Made by a program: the position numbers and the translations under genes. A stretch of DNA of 64,000 nt, from the NCBI GenBank assembly GCA_963556495.2, contig OY747712.1:15845235-15909234 (forward strand). The letters are read 5' to 3'. Under the pieces are notes generated by a model. It was not told where the DNA came from. It did no database searches and saw only the letters and a list, made by a program, of their open reading frames with translations. Source of the DNA: Valencia hispanica. Its lineage: Eukaryota > Chordata > Actinopteri > Cyprinodontiformes > Valenciidae. Positions 1-11,265 of this stretch are shown here, piece after piece. Position 1 is the stretch's first letter. Each line of letters opens with the position of its first letter.

Positions 1-370
1 TTAATGAGATGTGAGTCTCTGCAGCGCACCTGTACTACAATGATCTGTGAGGACTGCTCACTCGAGCCTGGAGAATAGCGAAATGAAGAAATACTTAAAA
101 GTGCCTTAAACCTTACTATTGAGTTAAAAACTGATTAAATAAATGCGTTATAGCAGCTACAAACATCTCAATCTGATCTTTAACACACTGTTAACTGTCT
201 TCTTTTCCCTTGATGGACTTTTTGCCTTTAAAGTGTCATATTCGAAGAAATGTCTCAATTCTTGTGAATACATGTCAAAGTACTACTTATTGTAATGATT
301 TCCTTTTTCTAATTTAGAAATCCAAAAAAGCTTTAAATACAGTTTAAATACTGATTATTGTATTGGACTC
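1..370. other. AT-rich stretch without recognised features
   Basis: No coding potential, RNA gene or repeat is recognised here. The base composition is ordinary AT-rich fish intergenic or intronic sequence. Confidence 0.5.
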
Positions 371-715
371 AGGCTGCATAGTGGAGCAGTAGGAAGCACA
401 GCTGCCTTGAAGCAAGAAGTTCCTGGGTTCGAATCCCAGCCTGGGCTGTTTCTGCAGGGAGTTTACATGCTCTCCCTGTCCATGTGTGGGTTCTCTCCAG
501 TTACTCCAGCTTTCTCCCAGTCCAAAAACAGAACTGTTGGTTTAATTGGTCTCTCTAAATTGCCCTTAGATATGAGTGTGTGCATGCATGGTTGTTTGTC
601 CTTTGTGTCTTTGTGTTGCCCTGCAATGGACCCTGCCTCTCGCCCGATGATTGCTGGGGATAGGCACCAGCACCGCTGCAACCCTGCATACAATAGAAGG
701 ATGTATTGAACTTTG
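371..715 (+). repeat. tRNA-derived SINE-like repeat
   Basis: The head carries a good RNA polymerase III B-box match (GGTTCGAATCC at about 426-436) about 45 bases after a weak A-box-like region (GCATAGTGGAGCAGT). The body (TGCATG, TCTCTCTAAATTG, CTCGCCCGATGA) follows a very abundant fish repeat that normally ends in a (GGAT)n-type tail; the end here (AGAAGGATGTATTG) looks like a decayed version of that tail. The short reading frames on both strands are incidental. It is a repeat, not a tRNA gene, because no cloverleaf can be completed. The exact family name is not certain. Confidence 0.7.
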
Positions 716-1284
716 AAATATAAATCCGTTTTTATTTAAAAAAAATCTTGAATGTGCAAGCATCTTTGGCCAGGAGTATTCCACAAAGAATCTAAAGTCT
801 GTTGAAATACTTTTTGTGGAGTACTTTTTTCAACCTTTCTTGTGACATATGTACTGTATTATTCAGCTTAAAAACAGGTAAAGCTGTTCAACACACCATT
901 TTAAAAAGTTTAAAGTGGACAATAACCTCGTTGTATAAGTGGCTACACTCATAAACTAACATGTTTAAAACGTTAGAACTAATTTCAGCATACCATCTTC
1001 TTGAATTCACATTTCCCATTATATTTACAGAATCTGATTAATCGCATGTAAAGGTAATTTGTCCTGGTTTCCCTTTTTGGTTGCATTTGCTAATCCTTTA
1101 GTTGAAGCAGTAGTTTGCAAAGAGGGTACATGGATCAAAATGATGTTGTTGTACAGAGATATTTGTCAGTAGAAGCGTAAGTCAGACAAAGTAAAGATTA
1201 TTTTGACAGATTTCAATTGTAATACATTTATGTGCACAGTATGCTTTTTAAATAATTTTTTGGGGGTTTTCAGGTCTTCAGTTG
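716..1284. other. Unassigned AT-rich stretch
   Basis: No open frame of note, RNA gene or repeat is recognised. A T-rich run at 1250-1270 is the only local irregularity. Confidence 0.5.
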
Positions 1285-1402
1285 TGTTAATTATGATGAT
1301 TTTATGGTTACAGCTAATGAAAACACGACATTTTAATTTCTTTGTAGATTAGAATATTGCATCAGACCATTCATTTTAATTTGATTTTTTTTACAGTTTT
1401 GA
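1285..1402. mobile_element. Tc1-like terminal fragment (family d)
   Basis: The words ATTATGATGATTTTATGG, TTACAGCTAATGAAAAC and TTAGAATATTGCATCAGACC follow in the order seen in the terminal region of a common fish Tc1-like family whose termini read CAGGTG(A/C)A. Related pieces occur at about 13026, 31496 and 38752. No transposase is attached, so this is a small decayed end. The call rests on recognition of the family consensus. Confidence 0.55.
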
Positions 1403-1984
1403 TACAGCCTACAAATGTAGGCTTAACCTCCTGAGACCCGGCACATTTATTTGTGACCTTGATAGTGGTCATTTTGTTCACCTTTATCTTCTTTATTATT
1501 TTGAGTTATCTTTTTAAGCCCTACAGTACTTTTTAGACGACATCCTGGGCTTCCCAGTGATGTGTCACTTGATATTTTACATGCTGGGAAGTCCCCTTTT
1601 TTCCTCAAAATGGCTGGTTTACCAGCAACCACATTTTATGGAAAGATGAGAGATAAGTCAAATAATCTTCATCCTTTGCTATTTTTACCATGATAATTAT
1701 GTAGGCTATATTCTTGTTAATTAACATGTCAATAACAATATTTTGACTTCTGAAAACTGTTTAACGATTTATCTTTTGAAATAACAGTGCTTTTATGAAT
1801 GTCTATTGTGGAGAACGTACACCAGTGAATCTAAAAATTATATTGGGGGAAAATAAATATTTATTTTTTAATGTAATAATTAAAAATAATAAGCAGCAGT
1901 ATCACAAATACCTCCAAAAAGGGCACCTCCAGTCTTTAGTTTTTCTTTTAATAGATAAACAGTGATATAAACAGATATACCCCT
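1403..1984. other. Unassigned AT-rich stretch before the LINE
   Basis: Very AT-rich, especially 1840-1900. No frame or repeat is recognised. The left LINE boundary lies at its right edge, near 1985. Confidence 0.5.
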
Positions 1985-1995
1985 AACAGATAACA

Positions 1996-3912
1996 GTGAG
2001 AACAGTGAGATGCTTCCCTAATAACAAACCCTGGATCACCAGTGACCTGAAGGGACTGCTAAACAAGAAAAAAAGAGCCTTCAGGGAGGGAGACAGGGAA
2101 TTACTGAGGAGTATACAGAAGCAACTTAAGGTCAAGATCAGAGACAGCAAGGAGGCATACAGGAAGAAGCTGAAGAACAAACTACAGAGGAACAATATCA
2201 GAGATGTCTGGTCAGGAATGAGAAAGATCACAGGCTTTAACGACAGGAAGGATTGGATAGATGGAAGTCTGGACAGAGCCAATGAACTGAACATATTCTT
2301 CAACAGGTTCAGTTCAGGAACTAGCTCAGCATCCCCCTCTCAAGTTCCCAGCCAAACAGACATCCCACTCTCCTCTGATCAACAGCTTTCCTGTTACACC
2401 TTGGATGTTTTATCCTTCACCTCAGCCATGGACTCTTCTGATTCCACAAGTTTGACTTCAACCAAGTCAGGAAATGCTGCTACCCCCTTTGCCTCCCCCT
2501 CCCACTTGTCTGTCTCCAAAAGTCAGGTGAAGAGGCAGCTGGAGAAACTGAACCAAAACAAGGCTGCAGGTCCAGATGGTGTCAGCCCCAGATTCCTGAA
2601 GGCTTGTGCTGAGCAGCTCTGTGGGATTCTGCAGCACCTCTTCAACCTTAGCTTAACTCAGGAGAAGGTTCCAGTGTTGTGGAAGACATCCTGCCTTGTT
2701 CCAGTACCAAAAAGAACTCACCCATCAGTCAACAATGACTATAGACCTGTTGCCCTGACATCCCACATCATGAAGGTCCTGGAGAGACTCCTGTTGGCAC
2801 CCCTGAGTAAGCAAACAAGAACGTATCAGGACCCACTGCAGTTTGCTTATCGCTGTGGAGTTGGAGTTGAACATGCCATCATCCACCTACTTCAACCAAC
2901 CCACTGTCATCTGGACAAAGCAGGCAGCACTGTGAGGATCATGTTCTTTGATTTCTCCAGTGCATTTTACACAATTCAGCCTGATTTGCTTTGTCAGAAA
3001 CTCCTGAAGACACAGGTTGAGCCCTCAACAATCGCCTGGATCAATGACTACCTGACCAACAGACCACAATTTGTTTGACTGAAGAATTGTGTGTCAAACC
3101 AGGATGTCAGCAGCACAGGAGCACCACAGGGGACCGTACTCTCACCATTCCTTTTCACTCTGTACACCTCAGACTTCCAGTACAAATCGGAGACCTGTCA
3201 TCTGCAGAAATACTCAGATGACTCTGCAATTGTCCGGTGTATCAGAGATGGACAAGAAGCTGAATACAGAGAGCTGGTGGACCGCTTTGCAACATGGTGT
3301 GGAAACAATCGTCACACCTTGAATGTGCACAAAACAAAGGAGAAGACTGCAGATTTCAGAAGAATAAGGGATAAGGGATAAGTCAAAACTGTTTCCATCA
3401 TGGGAGAAGAAGTGGAGGTGGTTGAGGAGTATAAATACCTCGGAGTTCACCTTGACAACAGACTGGACTGGAGGCGCAACAGTAAAACCGTCTACAAGAA
3501 GGGACAGAGCAGACTGTACTTCTTGAGGAAGCTTAGGTCCTTCAAGGTTTGCAGCAAGATGCTGCAGATCTTCTACAAGTCTGTTGTGGAGAGTGTAATC
3601 TCTTCAGCCGTCATCTGTTGGGGTAGCAGCATCAGAGCCAGGGACTTAAAAAGGCTAAACAACCTGATAAAGAAGGCTGGTTCTGTTTTTGGGACAATTG
3701 TGGAACATCTGGAGATGATAATGCAAAGAAGGATTCTTCATAAAATCAAAAAGATTATGGACAACCCTGAGCATCCTCTTCGTGAGACAGTCATACAACA
3801 ACAGAGTGTCTTCAGTCGGAGGCTTCTTCAGTTTCGCTGCAATACAGACCGCTACAGGAAATCCTTCCTGCCCACAGCCATCATCATCTACAAGAACTCC
3901 TTAAAGAATTAA
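1996..3912 (+). pseudogene. LINE reverse transcriptase, two in-frame stops
   Basis: One continuous reading frame encodes the RT region: N-terminal PNNKPWITSDL, then NKAAGPDGVSP (RT block with the conserved PDG), NDYRPVALTS, FFDFSSAF (motif A with its catalytic Asp), GAPQGTVLSPFLF (motif B), KYSDDSAIV (motif C at about 3205-3231, YSDD in place of the more usual YADD) and YLGVHLD further on. The frame is broken only by a TGA at 3076-3078, where an Arg CGA is expected, and a TAA at 3379-3381 inside a small GGGATAA duplication. No frameshift is needed to join the three segments. In life the protein would copy LINE RNA into DNA at a nicked target; this copy cannot make it at full length. Confidence 0.85.
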
Positions 3913-3966
3913 TTGTATGAGCTATACCAACACTTAATTTCCCTCTGGGATCAATAAAGTATTTTT

Positions 3967-3986
3967 GAATTGAATTGAATTGAATT
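3967..3986 (+). repeat. (GAATT)4 tail of the LINE
   Basis: Four perfect GAATT units follow the AATAAAGTATTT segment. Short terminal repeats of this kind mark the 3' end of CR1/L2-group LINEs. Confidence 0.85.
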
Positions 3987-4379
3987 AAACTCTCACTTTG
4001 CTCAGTCTTAGAATAGGTTTTGTGTCCATGTGACCAATGGGATCTTGGGCACCTGGCATACACAGAAAAAAAATAAACGTACTTTTGTGCATGTTGCACT
4101 CTGCCACACATTTGTCGCGACACCTGCGCTTGGAGTAAACAGCAGCGCTGTGCTGTCTATAAACGGATCAGAACCAGCCTATAGGCAGCTGCTCGGGCCA
4201 GGGAAGGACGTCACATGAGAGAAAGACTGTTATATTGAATGCATCATATCAGTCAATTTAGGTATGCAAATCAGACCCCTGAAAAACAATAAAAACCAGA
4301 CATTTTCATCAATGTATGAATGTCCCCCAGATGCCCCAGACAGAAGGTAAAAAGCCGATATGTCAGAGAGGGTGCTCGC
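3987..4379. other. Stretch between LINE and hairpin element
   Basis: Contains moderately GC-rich sequence with no recognised frame. It may belong to the outer left part of the hairpin element that follows, but the expected left terminus (TTAAAG-GTAACT) is not present, so I leave it unassigned. Confidence 0.4.
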
Positions 4380-5171
4380 TTCTAAGAGTTTGGAGTTGAG
4401 TTGAATTGCGTTTTTCAGGTTACCATTATTATCACATTAGCACTTAGTTAGCATAGCTAACATACTGTTTTGAACATTAGCCTATGTTAGCATTACCACT
4501 CAGAGACTGAACTCCTCCTGTCTCCCTCTGCCTCAGCAGCACCGAGCTCGGGCGGCGCTGGCTCGGCGCCCTGAGCCAGCAGATCTCTTCTGTCGTCACC
4601 GGAGATAGAGGTGTAGAGGGAGGCTTTATGGAGCCCAGCGGCCCGAGCTGTATCAATTCGAGCCGCTGGCTCAGGGCGCTGAGTCAGCGCTGCCCGCGCT
4701 GCTGCTGAGGGAGAGAGAGACAGGATGGGTCCGATCTCTGGGTGGTAATGCTAACATAGGCTAACATTCAAAACAGTATGTTAGCTATGCTAACTAAGTG
4801 CTAATGTGATAATAATGGTAACCTGAAAAACGCAATTCAACTCAAAACTCTCCACAGGGCCGGTATGTCTGATAGTTTTATACCCAAACCCACGGGGCGT
4901 GTCTGTGAGACCATGGCTGCTGTGACATAGTCAATGCCTGTGACGTAAACATGTACCGCTCTCCACCAATCACAAAATTCAAATGTAGTAGCCACCGTTC
5001 AACCCTAAGAGGGCAGCACTAAGACGTTTTTAGACCAAAAAGTGTAGAATTAAACAAGTTTACACCAAAATGTAAAAAAATCCCCAGAAACTGAAAGATT
5101 GCATTGGTAAAGACCCATTTATACCGTTTAGAAGCAAAAAAAAGTTGTTTTGGGGTTTAGTTACTCTTTAA
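4380..5171. mobile_element. Non-autonomous TTAA-type hairpin element, copy 1
   Basis: The right terminus reads GGGGTTTAGTTACTCT followed by TTAA (5168-5171). Its reverse complement, TTAAAGAGTAACTAAACCCC, closely matches the left terminus of copy 2 at 11646. The right-hand body (about 4855-4998: CCCACGGGGCGTGTCTGTGA, ACCGCTCTCCACCAATCAC) is shared with copy 2 at 12260-12415. The left outer end is not recognised, so the copy may be truncated there. TTAA target use suits piggyBac or Kolobok superfamilies; the internal AG terminus is not the CCC of typical piggyBac ends. No transposase is encoded. Confidence 0.65.
4390..4853. repeat. Long inverted repeat (hairpin core of copy 1)
   Basis: The arm at about 4390-4510 is repeated in reverse complement at about 4733-4853 with only a few differences. 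Both arms contain CAGGTTACCATTATTATCAC and TTAGTTAGCATAGCTAACAT. A weaker pairing continues inward through the GC-rich GGCGCCCTGAGCCAGC segments around 4570 and 4670. The single strand could fold into a stem of over 110 bp. Hairpin cores are common in MITEs, so the structure is probably a property of the element. Confidence 0.85.
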
Positions 5172-5466
5172 TGGCTGTAAGTAACCCAACGTAACATAAA
5201 ATTGGCTAGTTATTAAGTTTAAATGTTTTCCAAGACATCTGTCAATATGTCGTCCTAAGAGAGTTATTTTTTTAACGTTTATCTTGCAATGCGCGGTCAA
5301 TTCGGCGGTACTTATGCTAACATAGCTAGAATGGTAGACTTTCCCAGTGCACTTGTTTAGCACTAAATAAAAATAAAATTATGTGCCCAGGTGTATATTA
5401 TGAGAACATATAGAAACTTTTTTTTCATATTGAAAATGTGTGCTTGTGTGTGTTTGACCTACAAAG
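5172..5466. other. Unassigned stretch upstream of zinc-finger exons
   Basis: No repeat is recognised. It ends in a T/A-rich, GT-containing run and CTACAAAG, which could be a weak splice acceptor in front of the ATG at 5467. Confidence 0.4.
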
Positions 5467-6335
5467 ATGCATCAGACAATACTGAGGAGAGGGCAGGATC
5501 CCCTTCAGTCTATCAAGCGATGCAGTGAGTGTTGCAGCAACATTCACTGCACTTTTTGTAAAACAGCATATGCAGATTTTTACAAGGTTAAATACCATGT
5601 ACAAAATCACGTGAGGATTGCAGTAAAGCATGAAGGTATGTATGCATTATTTCAAGTTTCTCAAGTAATTTACCTACTGTTTCCTACTCTGTGTGTTTGT
5701 GCATCCATCCCCCACACAATGTTTAGAACTGCATTAGCCTATCATTCCTTCACAAACTTTCAGTGAATGTACACATTTGTTGTATATTATATAATATATA
5801 ATAACTAAATATTCATATTGCAAGCAAATATAAATATTTAGTCATTTATTTTATGTCAGTTTTTCTTTGTTTATTAGCAAAAAATAACATACAATGCAAG
5901 GCAAGTACTTTTCACAAAGTACTTGGGCTGGTACCGGGTGAAGTCTGTTGTGTTACTTTGCATGAAGCTTAACTGTACACAAGACAGTTTATCAAATCTG
6001 TTCTTTTTTTCATTTTAGATTTTGTCATCAAAAAATGCAACCTGGGCTGTAGGGAAACAGTGCATTATCATTGTTGTCATTGTCTGTCAACAATTCTCCG
6101 GAGAATGGCATTTATAAGACATCTTGCTATATGTAAGGACAAATTATCACCACTTTCACCACTAGGACTAGCACAGACAGCTCCTCCTCCTCCTCCTCCT
6201 CCTCCTCCTCCTCCTCCTCCTCCTCCTCCTCCTCCAGCACAGAGAAACCAGAAAATCCCTCTATTCTCTACTTCTCATGGGGTCACACTTTTAAAAGTTA
6301 TCTACAGCCTTTATACATTCCCCCCAAAAAAGTAA
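5467..6335 (+). CDS. Possible two-exon C2H2/C2HC zinc-finger gene fragment
   Basis: Exon a (5467-5635) encodes a perfect zinc-finger spacing, Cys-X2-Cys-X12-His-X3-His (HCTFC ... YHVQNH). It ends at a donor, AAG|GTATGT. Exon b follows a pyrimidine tract and ATTTTAG acceptor and starts at 6019. The intron is phase 1: the G at 5635 joins AT at 6019 to give Asp, and the frame continues as DFVIKKCNLGC into a second finger, Cys-X2-Cys-X12-His-X3-Cys (CCHC ... HLAIC). The frame then enters about 19 prolines encoded by (CCT)n and stops at 6333-6335. The ATG at 5467 is preceded by an in-frame TGA at 5455, so either it is the start or upstream exons splice in at CTACAAAG. The function is unknown. The paired fingers suggest nucleic-acid binding, and I recall similar multi-copy fish proteins only vaguely. 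It may be a gene fragment or part of a transposon. Confidence 0.45.
6180..6236 (+). repeat. (CCT)n microsatellite
   Basis: About 19 trinucleotide units, lying inside the second zinc-finger exon where they would encode a polyproline run. Length changes would keep frame, but the tract is longer than usual for a constrained protein segment, which hints at relaxed selection. Confidence 0.95.
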
Positions 6336-6880
6336 TCAAGATCATCAATGGTATGGGATATCTGGATCACACACACATTTTGTTCTTAAAATCACACGCC
6401 ATGAAGCTTAGAGATTTATTCATTTACAAAACTGCAATAATAATGGTCATGGCAAGGAATAAATGTGAACACCACAACCTACAACAACTGTTCATTGACA
6501 GGAAACGTTCTGGTTTGAGAGCTGAAGACAACTTTCAAACACAGTATGACCAATTAACTTTGAGGAGTATATGTATTACAATCAGTGGAATGAAATTATG
6601 TAACAGGTTAGATAACCAGTTTAAAAAATACCAATATCAACCAGTTCAAAAGTACATGTAAAAATATGTATTCAATAGGTATGAAGATGATAGATTATAT
6701 TAATGAGGGGTTAATTTTGCACATATTACTTATCATATATAATATACATATCTTAAATATATTCTGACCAATTATTATGTATGTTATACTGTAATATTGC
6801 ACATCCATTAGTTATTAATGAGTATGTATATAAGTTGTGTATATGTATGCACCGTTGTTGGATATTAATGACGTTTATTT
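6336..6880. other. AT-rich stretch, no feature
   Basis: A 102-codon open frame (6353-6661) has no recognisable motif and an unconvincing composition. It could include 3' sequence of the zinc-finger fragment but nothing proves this. Confidence 0.4.
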
Positions 6881-6895
6881 GTGTATGTATGTATG

Positions 6896-6951
<56 letters not shown>
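6881..6951. repeat. (TGTA)n(TA)n microsatellite
   Basis: About five TGTA units pass directly into roughly 25 TA units. Confidence 0.95.
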
Positions 6952-6955
<4 letters not shown>

Positions 6956-7376
6956 TATGTTAAAACTAAATGCTGTATAGTCTTATTAGATTAGTGTTTT
7001 GGATTTATTATTTTATTTTATTTAATACATGTATTACATATAAAGCATTAATTTGTGATCAACATGGGGTGATACAGGGCCAGGATTTAATAATTATGTA
7101 TTTCTTCCTACTATTTTTCGAAATGATCCTTTCCCCCTTGTCTTTATCTCTTTCTTTATATAAAAAATGTGTTTGAAGTAAACAATTCATTCATTCATTC
7201 ATTCAACGCCACGAGATGCAAGAGTAAGTTGAAGGAAATAACGTCGTTTCTCATTCTCAAACTAATTCTGTTACCAGAACAAGACTGATACCCCGAGATA
7301 TTTAATCAATTTTGTGGTTATGTTTTATCCAGAAAACAGAGGGGGAAACAGACCATGGGACAGGTGATTAAGGTCT
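6952..7376. other. Unassigned stretch with (ATTC)5
   Basis: Contains a short (ATTC)5 run at about 7186-7204. Nothing else is recognised. Confidence 0.5.
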
Positions 7377-7665
7377 TTTATGACGTTTTGGGCCCTGCTA
7401 GAATAGAGGTACTTCAGAATATAAAGAATAAACATTTCAATGATTTGCTCGTAAATTCATGCGTTTGCAATAAAATATTTTATGACGTTAGCAGCCCTGC
7501 GAGAATAGAAATAACAGAGATACTTTAGAATATAAAGATTAAACTATTCAATGACAAAACTATTAAATGATTTGCTTGTAAATTCATTTATTTGCAATAA
7601 AGTTTCTTTTTAAAGAAAGAAAAAGAAGGATTTGCTTGTAAATTCATTCCTTTGCAATAACGTTG
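7377..7665. repeat. Degenerate tandem repeat, units of about 100-128 bp
   Basis: Two units and part of a third. Unit 1 (7377-7478) and unit 2 (7479-7606) both start with TTTATGACGTT, then CCCTGC-AGAATAGA, CAGAATATAAAG or TAGAATATAAAG, and GATTTGCT-GTAAATTCAT. The third (about 7628-7665) retains only GATTTGCTTGTAAATTCATT and TTTGCAATAA. Unit 2 carries a 13-base internal duplication around TATTCAATGA/TATTAAATGA. It is a local duplication without a recognised family. Confidence 0.75.
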
Positions 7666-8114
7666 TTTTTTTTTTAAGTCACCGGGGCTTGGCGGACCTG
7701 GGTCTGACATAGGTGGGTGGGGCTGACTCTGGGGCGGGACTGACTGTGACTGTGGTGGTTCTGCAGCGAGCACTACTTGACATGTCTGGGGAAATGAGGA
7801 CATCACCCTACTAATGATGCTAATGTTAGCAGCTAACGAGCTTATTAGCTTACAGAGGCGTCTGTCTCTCTTTGTCATTAGGCACAACGGGCTTTCTTTT
7901 AAGATACTCGAGCATCACCATTGTACTGCCATGGAAAGCAGGTTCCACCTTGTGAATTTTGCATTACATACTGCTGTTTGGGCTTTTACGGTTACGCCAC
8001 GGCTGATTCCGACTGCCACTATTGCGCATGTGCATCAGGGGCAGAAATGCAGACAAAGCAGCAACAGGTACAGTGACAGTTTTAGGAGAAAAACAAAGCT
8101 TAAAAAATGAGCGA
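7666..8114. other. GC-richer unassigned stretch
   Basis: A run rich in GGG and CTGACT (7680-7760) is followed by ordinary sequence. Short frames on both strands have no motifs. Confidence 0.4.
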
Positions 8115-8186
8115 TGATTTCGATTACTACATTTGGTCGTCGATGTGGTCGTGACGAATCGATCAATCGTGGCAGCACTAGGCAAC
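8115..8186. mobile_element. hAT-like terminal fragment
   Basis: The words GTCGTGACGAATCGATCAATC and TGGCAGCACTA (split here as in the sequence) follow the right end of a fish hAT-type element whose termini read TAGNGCTG(C/T)CACGATTNATCGATTCG in reverse. No partner end is visible, so this is a decayed single terminus. Confidence 0.4.
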
Positions 8187-10672
8187 ACAGAGACCTAGTC
8201 ATGTTTTTTTGTTGTGTTTTTCTTTAATGGTCATTTAGCTTTTTTTCCATTGCCGTACAGCTGAATATGACCCCAAGTGGATTGTGACTCACACAGCGTG
8301 TGACTCAGCCTGTGTTATCAGTCTCTGCTGCAGCTAGATGAGTGTTTGCCAAATGACTGACTCTGAGCCATTCATATGTGCCATGTGCTTGCGTGTTGGC
8401 AGAGTTGCATTTGGATTACCTATGTAATTTTTTTTTAAATGGTCGCCAAATTTAAGATAATGTAAGGACCTGAAGGGGACCCCCCACAGTACATTAGAAG
8501 AGCGTGTAGTCAGTTCTGTAAATGCTAATGAAATCCTCTTTGTTGGATGAAAGGGAATAATTCATACCATTAGTATAGACAAACATGGATATGCGTGCAC
8601 CCTTCTGTCTGTAATTGCTGTGACCTTGATAAAGGAGGAAAAGAGATCAAGTTCCTAAATGTTGTGGTATCCAGTTATTTCACTGCATCTCACAAACTAT
8701 GCAGCTTTCATTGACAAAATGGGTTAGATTATAGTGGTTTGACTTTAAAATAGTCACTCAAGGTTAAACTACAGCAAGGGCTAAAAAAGGATGAATCTCA
8801 TGCAAAAACCCATCAAAATCACCAGCATCCTATAGGAGGGTACAGTTAGCTTTTTTTTTATGTATTCACCTAATTCACTTAACAGTGCATCTTTATTTAC
8901 CAGAGTTGTGGGTTGATAAATGTGGCACATAATAAGGTTTGGTATTCTGGAGTTTGCTCTTTCCCAGATAGCAGATTTTTTTTATAAGGCTTTGAGAGGA
9001 GGCTTTAGTTCAGAGATGTGAGGGAAAAGTATGGCTGAACAAGGAGCTGCTGCATGACAATCATGTTAGATGGAGGAATGTTATACTTGTGTTGGACAGC
9101 CATGGAAATGTGCAATGCATAGTAAAATAGACAAGGAATAAAAAAGAAGTGAAAGCACAGCAATCCTAAAATTTTTGTTCAAATAATTTTGTCAAAAGAA
9201 ATTGTGACATTCAGCTTAATTTAACTAATTTATACAAAAAACAAATGTATTTGTGCCATCACATTTTGTTATGGAAGTCAGATGTTGCTCTTTTACCTAT
9301 GCAAATACACATCTAATGTAGATTTTAATCTGTAGAACTGTCTTTTTGCAGGTCTCTACAAATGGCCCCATAGGATCATAGATTTAGTCAACTCTCATCT
9401 TAACTTATTTGAAAACTAAGGAGTATGCACGCTTGTTATTTTGGTATTGTCCAGTGTTGCTCAAGTAAAAGTTTCTTAGATGGGACTGAGCAAAAACATT
9501 TTAAATATGTGGGATAATCATTTTTTGACACACACAACACTGACCAGAAACTGTTTGTTACTGGAGACAGTTGCTGTTCATTGCAAAGCTCAGCTGTCAG
9601 CCAAGCTAACAAAGAAGAACCAGAACAATACATCCACAGAGATCCACGATGGCTCTGAGTGATGAAACAGCAATGAATGTCAGGTAAGTTGACCGATTTC
9701 TTTGGCTGTAGTTGTTGTCTGACGCTGGCTGTTGACGAACCACTATTTCGTTTAAAAAAATTAAAAATTGCGTTTGTAACCCCTTCCTTAGCAGTTGTTC
9801 TTATTAACACAAGTACGTACAGAAAACCGGAGGCTGTATCTACTCTAGGTTCAGTGAAGAGTTAATAATTATTTACCTGTGGTAATGCTTGGACATCCAC
9901 CCCAAATAACAAACTTGACAACAGATAAGTAGTAATGAGAAAAATATACTGAAATTATTCTGCACATAAAGAGTTGTCTCAACAGTGAAATAATAAAAGT
10001 CCATTCAATTCTTTCTTTTTGTAACCAAATTATTCGATCAAGATGGGGATTCAAAAAAACCTCTGAGATTTCAGGCATAAAATATGAAAACCCAATGTCC
10101 AAAAAGCCCTATCGCCCTCTTGGTAAAGAATGTCCAAAAAAAGGAAAAATAAAACAGTGGTCCAGAATGAGCGATGCAAGGGAAGATGGCACAGCCGAGC
10201 AGATGACCCAATCACAGCGGCAACCAATTGGCAGCAGGCAGCAACAACCAGATGAGGATGCACTTTCTGACCCAAAAGCTCCAAAGAAAAACCAGTCTGC
10301 ACAGATGTGCATGACAATTACTTCAACTCCATACAAATTCAAATTCACATACATTTCAAAAACTAATTTTAATGTGTTGGACTCATAAGAACCCATTGCT
10401 TAAACAATGCAATAATTACATACTAAAAAACATTTTTTGAACTCCTTAAAATAAGAAATTAACCTAATTCTCCCATTTCAAAATCCAGCCAAGTATCTCT
10501 GCAACCAGCAGAGCAGCACAACAGTATTCAGAATAATTCCACCCAACATGTAACAGAATTGGTTTAACACATTTATCTAGCTAGCCCACATGGAATGTTT
10601 GATTATCGCTCCACCTACATTAAATAAAATTTTTCTATGACACAAAATTAATCAAACAAACACAAATCATCA
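8187..10672. other. Long unassigned stretch
   Basis: About 2.5 kb with no recognised repeat or conserved coding region. The longest frame (minus strand, 9436-9810, 124 codons) has no motif I can name. A strong splice-donor-like CAG|GTAAGT occurs at about 9682, but no exon could be built around it. It may be intronic or old repeat sequence decayed past recognition. Confidence 0.4.
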
Positions 10673-10691
10673 CATATATATATATATATAT
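10673..10691. repeat. (TA)n microsatellite
   Basis: Nine TA units. Confidence 0.9.
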
Positions 10692-10997
10692 GACTTTGGT
10701 CTCTTATTTAGGTTTATCCCTACTGGTTTTATAAGCATAAAGGTTCATCTTAACTCAATTAGCATCCAACAACATATAAGCAAATTGTGAATTTACCAGG
10801 ATATCGATTACACAAGGCTCAAATCAATCCAACTTCAAGTCCCAGAACTTAAAACTTCTCCGGTTCATCAGTTAACATGTTCTTAATCAGATTTGTTTTT
10901 AGTCATGACTTAGCTCAACTAAAGTTCTTTCCCCCCTGTTTCCCACATCAGCAGCCAACAGAATGATGATCTAAGATGGTGTCTGAGAAGCTAGATC

Positions 10998-11265
10998 TAC
11001 GGTGGCCCCTAGAGACAAAACAGATGTAAATCCCACAGCACATGCAAATTCCAAAACACATGCAAAACCCCCAAAAAACACACGCTAACTTCACAACAGA
11101 AGTGCTCCGGGACGATAGGGGCAGTCATAAGCTTTTGTTACCAGGTGTCTACACAAACCAGGAGGTAGATCTACATTCCAAACAGGAGACAGAATAGGAC
11201 ATACTGTAAGGGGAGCCCGGTTTTCTATTCATCTCGTTCATACCTCTGGCATCTATATTGTACAA
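10998..11265 (+). repeat. Left long terminal inverted repeat
   Basis: Pairs with 13447-13688 plus 16546-16597. Shared words include CCTATTCTGTCTCCTGTTTGGA (on the minus strand here, under two parts), GTGTAGACAC and the CATGTGTTTTG series next to the terminus. Identity by eye is roughly 80 percent, so the element is old. Confidence 0.75.

Larger units (their letters stand above)
1985..3986 (+). mobile_element. 5'-truncated LINE of the CR1/L2/Rex1 group
   Basis: A non-LTR retrotransposon copy that retains the reverse transcriptase part of its ORF and a short 3' tail. The endonuclease domain expected upstream is absent, so the copy is 5'-truncated, the usual result of incomplete target-primed reverse transcription. 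The 3' end reads through CTCTGGGATCAATAAAGTAT into four GAATT units, a short terminal repeat typical of this group. Smaller pieces of a related family lie at 12832-13022 (plus), 59945-60120 (minus) and possibly 31925-32245 (minus). The group is supported by the RT motifs; placement between CR1, L2 and Rex1 is less certain. Confidence 0.85.

Noticed and set aside
426..436. tRNA gene
   Set aside because: A B-box match exists but no cloverleaf can be folded; the surrounding sequence is a dispersed SINE-like repeat.
9436..9865. Gene with an exon ending at the CAG|GTAAGT site near 9682
   Set aside because: The donor is good, but no acceptor, conserved motif or compatible second exon was found, and the 124-codon frame lies on the other strand.
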